6,736 bases of DNA from Candidatus Kerfeldbacteria bacterium (GTDB taxonomy: Bacteria > Patescibacteriota > Patescibacteriia > UBA9570). The stretch covers positions 3,932-10,667 of the forward strand of contig DOSP01000021.1 of NCBI GenBank assembly GCA_003512175.1, read 5' to 3'. Shown piece by piece: positions 1 through 5,104 of this stretch (position 1 is the stretch's first letter; each line of letters begins with the position of its first letter). Made by a program: the position numbers and the translations under genes. Below the pieces are notes generated by a model. It saw nothing but the letters and a program-made list of their open reading frames with translations, was not told the origin of the DNA and searched no databases.

Positions 1-31
1 AAAGGGGTTGGGGGGATAGGTGTAATCTGAC

Positions 32-60
32 TTGAAGAAACTTCTCTTTTACTATATACT
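32..60 (+). promoter_or_regulatory. Candidate sigma-70-type promoter of the five-gene operon, probably leaderless
   Basis: A -35-like TTGAAG (32-37) and a -10-like TATACT (55-60) are separated by exactly 17 bp. The -10 box ends 6 bp before the ATG at 67, so transcription would be expected to start at or next to that ATG, giving a leaderless mRNA. No Shine-Dalgarno sequence precedes the gene, which fits. Positions 1-20 are G-rich and hold no gene that I can support. Promoter matches by eye are weak evidence; the spacing and position are what make this one credible. Confidence 0.5.
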
Positions 61-66
61 CCCTTG

Positions 67-633
67 ATGAGGCTGCCGACGGATGGGGAGATTGTGGCCC
101 TGTATCAACGGTATCACACACCTCCACACATCCAGGACCACATGCGGCTAGTGGCAGCCATTGCGCTAGAATTAGGGCAGTATCATCAGGTCCACACTGG
201 TCTACTGGATGCTGCTGCCAAAGTACACGATCTGGTACGCATTCCAGAGCAATGGCCATATCTGCCTACGCCTATTGTCACGCCACAACCCCATGCGGAA
301 ATTAATTACCAATTGTTGGTGAATGATTTCCCCGAAGTTGCGGCAGTGGTTCGCCCTCATAGCTTAATGACCATCCTGCAGGCTGACCCGTTTCCGTCAG
401 TCGAAGCCAGACTGGTGTATTACGCCGATAAACGAGCCAACAATGCTACGATTGTCACCCTCCAGCAACGGATTGATCTGGGCAATGAACGGTGGCGAGT
501 AACGCCGGAGCAAGATCGTCGGGCGGAGTTACTACCGCTACTCCTCACGCTAGAACAAGAGATATTTCGTCCCATCCCCTATGCACCAACCAACCTCCAA
601 ACCCACGTCACGCAAGCCGCTACGCCGCACTAA
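67..633 (+). CDS. HD-domain phosphohydrolase-like protein
   Basis: This is a 188-residue protein with an HD-type metal-dependent phosphohydrolase fold. Counting from the ATG at 67, the candidate metal ligands are His25 (segment TPPHIQDH), the His54-Asp55 pair (AAKVHDLVR), His76, His98 and Asp121 (YYADKR), which follow the usual H...HD...H...H...D order. HD proteins hydrolyse phosphate esters of nucleotides, including dNTPs, cyclic nucleotides and (p)ppGpp; the substrate here cannot be read from the sequence. A TTG at 64 lies directly before the ATG and could also start translation, but ATG sits where a leaderless transcript would begin. The last 17 codons overlap the next gene in another frame, so the C-terminal tail after about residue 170 is probably not part of the domain. 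It is the first gene of the operon. The family call is firm and the substrate unknown. Confidence 0.85.
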   Translation: MRLPTDGEIVALYQRYHTPPHIQDHMRLVAAIALELGQYHQVHTGLLDAAAKVHDLVRIPEQWPYLPTPIVTPQPHAEINYQLLVNDFPEVAAVVRPHSLMTILQADPFPSVEARLVYYADKRANNATIVTLQQRIDLGNERWRVTPEQDRRAELLPLLLTLEQEIFRPIPYAPTNLQTHVTQAATPH

Positions 634-1039
634 ACAAAAAAGTGTCGGTGCGGTTATTTTGAATGCGGATAATCACGTATTGATTATGTACTCCGCCAAA
701 AATCGTTATTGGGAATTTCCCAAAGGGAAGGTGGAACCAGGCGAAAAAGAATTAGATACCCTGAAACGAGAGATGTTTGAAGAAACTGGTATTCAACGGT
801 TTCGGCTTCATCCCCAGTTTCGCGAATTTTTATACTATCGTTTCCGGGTGCATGATTTATTGATTCAAAAAGTAGTCGTCTATTATTTGTTCAAAACTGG
901 TGCTGAAGTAAAACTGTCTGATGAACATAAAGCTTACAAATGGGTGGAGATTGAGAAAGTGCCACAGTACCTCAAACACGTCAATCAACGCGATTTAATG
1001 AAACGCGTAAAACTGTTTTTGGCGAAACATCCGTTATGA
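581..1039 (+). CDS. Nudix hydrolase, resembling bis(5'-nucleosyl)-tetraphosphatase (Ap4A hydrolase) types
   Basis: This 152-residue protein carries a perfect 23-residue Nudix box at residues 49-71: Gly49, Glu55, Arg63-Glu64, Glu67-Glu68 and Gly70-Ile71 match GX5EX7REUXEEXGU. The box forms the Mg2+-binding loop that cleaves nucleoside diphosphates linked to another group. The preceding WEFPKGKVEPGE segment and the later YKWVEIEKV strand resemble small Ap4A hydrolases and other housekeeping Nudix enzymes, but substrate assignment from this alone is tentative. The first 20 residues are basic and low in complexity and precede the domain, which starts near KSVGAVIL. The ATG at 581 has no visible Shine-Dalgarno site and lies 53 bp inside the upstream HD gene. 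The first downstream in-frame alternative would cut the first beta strand, so 581 is preferred. The stop overlaps the recJ start as ATGA. Confidence 0.93.
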   Translation: MHQPTSKPTSRKPLRRTKQKSVGAVILNADNHVLIMYSAKNRYWEFPKGKVEPGEKELDTLKREMFEETGIQRFRLHPQFREFLYYRFRVHDLLIQKVVVYYLFKTGAEVKLSDEHKAYKWVEIEKVPQYLKHVNQRDLMKRVKLFLAKHPL

Positions 1040-2727
1040 CCAAACGGTACCAGTCACAACCACCGGCGCCACATGACTGGGTGCAACACTATCCAGAATT
1101 ACATCCGGTGGTAGCCAACCTGTTATACCACTTAGGCCTGCGTGAACCCGAGGCGATTGAGCGATTTCTCCATCCGAACTACGAACGTGATCAACATGAT
1201 CCGTGGCTATTTACCGATATGAAGAAAGTTGTGCAGCGATTGATCGCAGCTCGTGATCACGGTGAATCAGTGCTCGTGTATGGTGATTATGATGCCGATG
1301 GAGTGTGTTCCAGCGTGTTGCTGTACACGGCCTTGCAGCAGATTGGTGTCGCCAAATTACAGTTGTATTTGCCGCATCGGGATACCGAAGGCTATGGTTT
1401 GAATATGGCCGCCGTGGAGCGGTTTCATACCGAAGGTGTGCACCTGATAATAACGGTGGATTGCGGTATCTCGAATGCGTCGGAAGTGGCCAGAGCCGCC
1501 GATTTAGGAATGGATGTGATTGTCACTGATCATCACGTGGAACCACCGATTTTACCGGAGCGGGCCTATGCCATGATTAATCCGCAGGTGAAAAGATGCG
1601 GCTATCCCTGGCCAATGTTGGCTGGTGTGGGCGTAGCCTTTAAGGTAGTGCAGGCGTTGCGGCAAGAACTGAAGTTAGATGAAGGGTTTGAAAAATGGCT
1701 GCTCGATTTAGTAGCCATCAGTACAATTACCGATTGTATGCCCTTACAAGATGAAAATCGTACCTTAGTAAAGTATGGCCTCGTAGTGTTGAATAAAACG
1801 AAACGGCTTGGCTTACAACAGTTGATTCAAGCTACCCACAAACCTGGCACAGCCGTTACACCGAGTAGTATTGGGTATCGGATTGGACCGTGGATTAATG
1901 CGGCTGGCCGGATAGACCATGCCAATGTGGCGGTGCAACTATTATTGGCCGAACAGGCGGATCAAGCCCAGCAGCAGGTGGAGACGCTGGCCAAAACCAA
2001 TACACTGCGTCAAGACCAAACCGAAACTATGTTTCAAGCGGCTAAGCTGCAAGCCGAAACTCAACTGGAACAGCCAGTATTATTTACCTATGGTGAAAAC
2101 TGGCCATTGGGGTTGGTGGGTTTAGTGGCAGGCAAGCTGGTGACTGCTTTTCACAAACCAGCCTTTGTCATGACCACCAATCAAGGTCAGATTTTTGGCT
2201 CAGGTCGTAGCGTAACGGGTGTGAATTTGATTAAAACCTTACAGAGCATTGATTCATGTTTCGCTCGATACGGCGGTCACGCCATGGCGTGCGGTTTTTC
2301 ATTGGTCGATACAGTGTCTCGAGAACAGTTTGCGGAACAATTTCAGCAAGCGGTGCGCAGTCAAATTGAAGCGCTGCCCACCGAGCATGTGGTACCATTG
2401 GCCGCAGATTTGGCGATCACCGATATTACCTGGGATTTGGTTGAGCAACTCGATGCCATGCAACCGTGGGGTGAAGGTAACCCTGAACCATTATTTGGTT
2501 TGCGTACTGTACCAGTGAAAGATTTTCAAACGGTAGGGAGCACAAGCAAGCACTTACGATTAGTGTTAGGCGACGAGGCTCATTCCATCAAGGCCATCGC
2601 CTTTGGGTTTGGGGCAAAAGCCGACACGCTGCAACTGGGTGATACGATATCATTGATTGGCCGAATTGGAGTGAATGAATGGAATGGTCATAAAGATTTA
2701 CAATTTGTGGTGGAAGATTGGCTATGA
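1036..2727 (+). CDS. recJ: Single-stranded-DNA-specific exonuclease RecJ
   Basis: This 563-residue protein is about the usual length for bacterial RecJ, a 5'-to-3' ssDNA exonuclease of the DHH superfamily acting in recombinational, mismatch and base-excision repair in the cytoplasm. The DHH-domain motifs appear in order: YGDYDADG (82-89), HRDTEGYGLN (114-123), TVDCG (140-144), the signature DHH (165-167), LAGVGVAFK (195-203) and the acidic ITDCMPL (231-237). A linker with GPWINAAGRIDH (284-295) leads to the DHHA1 domain with GSGRS (388-392) and the nucleic-acid-binding RYGGHAMACGF (411-421). A C-terminal OB-like domain follows from about 455, containing PWGEGNPEPLF (477-487). All metal-coordinating Asp/His motifs are present, so it should be active. 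The ATG overlaps the Nudix stop by 4 bp with no clear ribosome-binding site, suggesting coupled translation. Shadow frames inside it are not genes. Confidence 0.97.
   Translation: MTKRYQSQPPAPHDWVQHYPELHPVVANLLYHLGLREPEAIERFLHPNYERDQHDPWLFTDMKKVVQRLIAARDHGESVLVYGDYDADGVCSSVLLYTALQQIGVAKLQLYLPHRDTEGYGLNMAAVERFHTEGVHLIITVDCGISNASEVARAADLGMDVIVTDHHVEPPILPERAYAMINPQVKRCGYPWPMLAGVGVAFKVVQALRQELKLDEGFEKWLLDLVAISTITDCMPLQDENRTLVKYGLVVLNKTKRLGLQQLIQATHKPGTAVTPSSIGYRIGPWINAAGRIDHANVAVQLLLAEQADQAQQQVETLAKTNTLRQDQTETMFQAAKLQAETQLEQPVLFTYGENWPLGLVGLVAGKLVTAFHKPAFVMTTNQGQIFGSGRSVTGVNLIKTLQSIDSCFARYGGHAMACGFSLVDTVSREQFAEQFQQAVRSQIEALPTEHVVPLAADLAITDITWDLVEQLDAMQPWGEGNPEPLFGLRTVPVKDFQTVGSTSKHLRLVLGDEAHSIKAIAFGFGAKADTLQLGDTISLIGRIGVNEWNGHKDLQFVVEDWL
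2712..2716 (+). promoter_or_regulatory. Shine-Dalgarno site GGAAG of the spermidine-synthase-like gene
   Basis: GGAAG lies 7 nt before the ATG at 2724, inside the recJ 3' end. It decides the start: the in-frame TTG at 2718 is only 1 nt away. It is the only convincing Shine-Dalgarno site in the operon. Confidence 0.55.
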
Positions 2728-4163
2728 CAGCTCGCTGGTTTTTTAACCTATATGTTTTTATCGGCGGAGCGGCGGTGATGCTGCTTGAATTTGCTGCCTC
2801 ACGGTTGTTAGCACCCTATTTTGGCACATCCATTTTTGTGTGGGGGAATATTATTGGTGCCATTCTCATCGCCTTATCCATTGGCTATATCATCGGTGGA
2901 AAATTAGCTGATCGTAAGCCAGACATCTCCGTGATTAGTCGCGCTGTGCTGGTGGCGTGTGTGTTGGTGAGCTTGATTCCGGTGCTGCTGCAGTGGTTGG
3001 TGGTTCCGTTAACTACGATTCAAACCGTATTTAGCGTGCGCATTGGTTTTAGTATCATTGGCTCATTTATCGCTATCGTTGGTTTATTTGCGGTGCCGGT
3101 AGTGTTACTAGGTATGATCAGTCCGTTCTTAATTCGGGTAGCCATGACTGATGTGAAATCGGCGGGAACGGTAGCGGGTGGCTTATATGCTTGGTCAACC
3201 ATTGGCAGTATTGTAGGCACCTTTGCCGGAGCCTTTTTTGTAGTGCCATGGCTGGGCAGCCGCGAGACCATTTTCATTTCCGCCATGTTACTGGGTGTGA
3301 TGGGTAGTATTGGTGTGAAACGCTATTATGCTGCTGCCGTGTTAATTATACCGATTGTGTTCTATGTGTGGTTTTACCAACAGCCGCTGCGGGCCGATGC
3401 TGTGGTATTGGAAGAAGGGGAGACACTCTATCAATATTATGCGGTGACGGATGAAGTGGATCGCTTGTTGTTACAATATAACGAGGGGCTAGGCACGCAA
3501 TCGTTTTACATGAAGCAGGGTGTGGCGACGGGGAGTTATTATGACTACGTGGTGAAGGCGCCGGCTTGGTTGGATAGAGCGAATGGTGGTACCGCAGCTG
3601 TGTTAGGTTTAGCGGGCGGGACACTGACGCGGCAGCTGACAACCTATTATCCAAACTGGGCGGTGACCGGTGTAGAACTGGATGGTCAGATTGTGGACGT
3701 GGCCAAACGGTACTTTCATCTGGCTGAGCAGCCAATCACCATTGTGGTGGATGATGGGCGCAATTTTATGCAAACCACCACTGAACAATTTGATGTGATC
3801 TTTATCGATGTGTTCACCAATGAATACTATATCCCATGGCACATGACGACCCTGGAGTTTATGGAAACGCTGGCCGAGCACCAACCAGCCGATGGTATGA
3901 TTGCGCTGAATATCGGCAGCGCCGGTGAAGATACCTATTTGTTTAAAGCGATGTTGAATACACTGCAAGCGGTTTATCCGTATGTCTATGTGCAAGCGGT
4001 ACCTGATTCAATCAACTATGCGGTGTTTGCCAGCCGGCAACCATTGTCCATTGAGGCAAAGCAGTACGAGCCAGATCACGCGGTGCCAGTGCTCACGGAT
4101 AATCGGGCGCCGGTTGAGCTCTATACAGAACAGATGGTGTGGCGGTATATTTTAGATCTATGA
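2724..4163 (+). CDS. Polytopic membrane protein with C-terminal spermidine-synthase-like domain
   Basis: This 479-residue protein joins about seven predicted membrane segments (roughly residues 6-30, 37-58, 72-94, 107-137, 150-176, 181-198 and 202-218) to a cytosolic Rossmann-type domain of the spermine/spermidine synthase family (about 225-479). The family transfers an aminopropyl group from decarboxylated SAM. Seen here are VLGLAGG (293-299) at the nucleotide-binding loop, VELD (317-320) with the acidic strand-2 residue, DDG (343-345), the active-site strand FIDVFTNEYY (360-369) and a C-terminal LTDNRAPVE (457-465) typical of fused membrane/SpeE proteins. The canonical GGGDG and DxTDPxG motifs are altered, so aminopropyl transfer is not assured. 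The ATG at 2724 overlaps the recJ stop (ATGA) and has a GGAAG Shine-Dalgarno at 2712-2716, 7 nt upstream. An in-frame TTG at 2718 is too close to that site to be preferred. Confidence 0.9.
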   Translation: MTARWFFNLYVFIGGAAVMLLEFAASRLLAPYFGTSIFVWGNIIGAILIALSIGYIIGGKLADRKPDISVISRAVLVACVLVSLIPVLLQWLVVPLTTIQTVFSVRIGFSIIGSFIAIVGLFAVPVVLLGMISPFLIRVAMTDVKSAGTVAGGLYAWSTIGSIVGTFAGAFFVVPWLGSRETIFISAMLLGVMGSIGVKRYYAAAVLIIPIVFYVWFYQQPLRADAVVLEEGETLYQYYAVTDEVDRLLLQYNEGLGTQSFYMKQGVATGSYYDYVVKAPAWLDRANGGTAAVLGLAGGTLTRQLTTYYPNWAVTGVELDGQIVDVAKRYFHLAEQPITIVVDDGRNFMQTTTEQFDVIFIDVFTNEYYIPWHMTTLEFMETLAEHQPADGMIALNIGSAGEDTYLFKAMLNTLQAVYPYVYVQAVPDSINYAVFASRQPLSIEAKQYEPDHAVPVLTDNRAPVELYTEQMVWRYILDL

Positions 4164-4570
4164 AGAGCGTCACCTTTTTTACTGATGGAGGAGCGCGCGG
4201 TAATCCTGGCCCAGCGGCGTCAGGTGCCTATAGCCCAGAGCTCGGTGAGTTCAAACGCTATTTAGGTGTAGCCACTAATAATCAGGCGGAATATACAGCC
4301 ATTATTATGGCTTTAGAGGCGGCTTATCATTATCAACAGCAACATCCTCAGCTTCAAGAGGTGAACATGTTTATGGATTCCGAATTAGCTGTGCGCCAAT
4401 TGAATCGAGTATATAAGGTAAAGAATCCTGAATTACAAAAGTTATTCGTCAAGGTGTGGAACCTTACCACTAAATTCAAAAAAGTCACCTTCACCCATGT
4501 ACGGCGAGAACAAAATAAAGAAGCGGATCGCTTAGTGAATGAGGCGATTGATTCTGCCATAGCATCTTAA
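4160..4570 (+). CDS. rnhA: Ribonuclease HI family protein
   Basis: This 136-residue protein degrades the RNA strand of RNA:DNA hybrids, as in primer removal and R-loop clearance. The catalytic acidic residues of the RNase H fold are present in order: Asp9 (FFTDGGARGNPGP), Glu44 (TNNQAEYTAI), Asp73 (MFMDSELAVRQL) and Asp123 (NKEADRLVNEA), together with His113 in the THVRREQN segment. It is shorter than E. coli RNase HI (155 residues) and appears to lack the basic handle region, as in the compact RNase HI proteins of many bacteria and archaea. The ATG at 4160 overlaps the preceding stop by 4 bp (ATGA). A GTG at 4139 in the same frame would add seven residues unlike the family and is rejected. 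The TAA stop abuts the hairpin repeat of the DUF559 cassette and overlaps the convergent gene's stop. Confidence 0.93.
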   Translation: MKSVTFFTDGGARGNPGPAASGAYSPELGEFKRYLGVATNNQAEYTAIIMALEAAYHYQQQHPQLQEVNMFMDSELAVRQLNRVYKVKNPELQKLFVKVWNLTTKFKKVTFTHVRREQNKEADRLVNEAIDSAIAS

Positions 4571-4971
4571 CCCTTACCCCTCTCTAGCTCTCCCCTTGCA
4601 GGGGAGAGTAGTTGTTTTTGTATTTTTTGTAACACATCATCCATTCTAGTTTGAATCTCTTCATTAGTAAATCGCAAAACAGTATAGCCATGTCTATGTA
4701 ATAAATCAGTTCGCAATTGATCATGGATTTGTTGCTGTTCATGAATAGGCCCATCTACTTCAATTACTAATTTATGTGCAGAACAATAAAAATCCACAAT
4801 AAATTGATACAGCAGGTATTGCCTACGAAATTTATATCCTAACTTATTATTACGTAAATGGAACCACAGTACCTGCTCTGATGGCGTTTGAGTATTACGC
4901 ATTTTCCGAGCAATGGTCTGTAGGGTATGTTGTAATTTGACCTCCTGATGTGTCGGTTGAGCTATATACAT
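4567..4971 (-). CDS. DUF559 domain protein (Vsr/PD-(D/E)XK-like endonuclease family)
   Basis: This 134-residue protein contains a nearly complete DUF559 domain, about residues 22-118. The family signature is plain: RNTQTPSEQVLW (25-36), YKFRRQYLLYQFIVDFYC (46-63), LVIEVDGPIHE (68-78) and YTVLRFTNEEI (96-106). Candidate catalytic residues of the Vsr-like nuclease fold are Glu32, Asp60, Glu71 and Asp73. The family is predicted to be DNA endonucleases; target and biological role are not established. The last dozen residues (SPARGELERGKG) are encoded by the left inverted repeat, so they are not part of the fold. It is convergent with the RNase HI gene and their stops overlap at TTAA (4567-4570). 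The ATG at 4971 is preceded by AGAAG only 3 nt away. Met24 is a possible internal start but would trim the domain edge. Confidence 0.9.
   Translation of the reverse strand: MYIAQPTHQEVKLQHTLQTIARKMRNTQTPSEQVLWFHLRNNKLGYKFRRQYLLYQFIVDFYCSAHKLVIEVDGPIHEQQQIHDQLRTDLLHRHGYTVLRFTNEEIQTRMDDVLQKIQKQLLSPARGELERGKG
4572..4608 (+). repeat. Left inverted hairpin repeat of the DUF559 cassette
   Basis: It begins with CCTTACCCC, has a variable middle, and ends in a perfect stem-loop: CTCTCCCC (4588-4595), loop TTGCA, GGGGAGAG (4601-4608). It matches the reverse complement of 5028-5064 at 29 of 37 positions without gaps. Similarity may extend 2-3 bp further out into the RNase HI stop codon if one gap is allowed. 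It also encodes the C-terminal tail of the DUF559 protein on the minus strand. Confidence 0.85.
4588..4619 (+). terminator. Possible rho-independent terminator of the operon, made from the left repeat
   Basis: The GC-rich 8-bp stem (4588-4595 with 4601-4608, loop TTGCA) is followed on the plus strand by TAGTTG and then TTTTT (4615-4619), with more T-rich sequence to 4629. It sits 18 bp after the last stop codon of the operon. The T tract starts 6 nt after the stem, which is further than in a strong terminator, so the call is tentative. Confidence 0.35.
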
Positions 4972-4986
4972 AATCTTCTATCGCAA

Positions 4987-5015
4987 CATTTAGCATGACT
5001 AATATTATTTTACAA
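4987..5015 (-). promoter_or_regulatory. Weak candidate promoter of the DUF559 gene
   Basis: Read on the minus strand, TTGTAA (5015-5010) and TAAATG (4992-4987) are spaced by 17 bp, and transcription would begin just upstream of the ATG at 4971. The -10 match is poor and the whole interval 4972-5027 is A/T-rich, so chance matches are likely. Confidence 0.2.
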
Positions 5016-5027
5016 GATTAATAATTT

Positions 5028-5064
5028 CCTTCCCCTGCAAGGGGAAGGTTAGGATGGGGTAAGG
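5028..5064 (-). repeat. Right inverted hairpin repeat of the DUF559 cassette
   Basis: On the plus strand it reads CCTTCCCC (5028-5035), loop TGCAA, GGGGAAGG (5041-5048), then a G-rich tail ending GGGGTAAGG at 5064. Its reverse complement matches the left copy at 29 of 37 positions. Two stem base pairs differ from the left copy but on both strands of the stem, so both hairpins stay perfectly paired. No T tract follows on the plus strand, so it is not a plus-strand terminator. Confidence 0.85.
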
Positions 5065-5075
5065 TTGTGTTCCCC

Positions 5076-5104
5076 TTGCGAATTAGATTTTTTTGTGTCA
5101 TACT
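5076..5104 (+). promoter_or_regulatory. Candidate promoter of the surface-protein gene with extended -10
   Basis: TTGCGA (5076-5081) and CATACT (5099-5104) are separated by 17 bp, and a TG at 5096-5097 gives the extended -10 form TGnCATACT. The -10 ends exactly where the ATG at 5105 begins, so transcription would start near 5110-5112, close to the in-frame GTG at 5111. The -35 lies in a TTCCCCTTGC block (5070-5079) that copies part of the cassette repeat. Confidence 0.45.

Larger units (their letters stand above)
4571..5064. mobile_element. Putative DUF559 cassette bounded by inverted hairpin repeats
   Basis: A roughly 0.5-kb unit consists of one minus-strand DUF559 nuclease gene between two inverted 37-bp repeats (4572-4608 and 5028-5064). 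Both repeats have the same outer end (CCTTACCCC) and an inner 8-bp stem with a 5-nt loop. No direct target duplication is evident: the flanks are TTAA on the left and TTGTG on the right. From general knowledge, DUF559 genes in many genomes carry low-complexity GEG-type tails from such repeats. The layout is analogous to REP palindromes flanking their RAYT transposase gene, but mobility by a DUF559 nuclease is an inference. The boundaries are those of the repeats, not proven ends. Confidence 0.5.

Noticed and set aside
1305..2518. Three plus-strand open frames inside recJ (68-89 codons)
   Set aside because: They overlap the complete recJ gene, whose motifs span the whole region, and resemble no known family.
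3020..3995. Several overlapping minus-strand open frames of 88-129 codons
   Set aside because: They lie antisense to the well-supported membrane/SpeE-like gene, lack recognisable domains and overlap each other in different frames.
4139..4159. GTG start extending RNase HI by seven residues
   Set aside because: The extra residues (VAVYFRS) precede the conserved first strand and have no ribosome-binding site; the ATG at 4160 follows the ATGA pattern of the operon.
4354..4560. Minus-strand open frame antisense to the RNase HI gene
   Set aside because: It falls entirely within the conserved catalytic part of the RNase HI gene, with no start signal or domain.
4572..5064. CRISPR array or IS element with transposase
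   Set aside because: There are only two repeat copies, inverted and separated by a gene, which is not an array. The gene is a DUF559 protein and not a recognised transposase, and no target duplication is visible.
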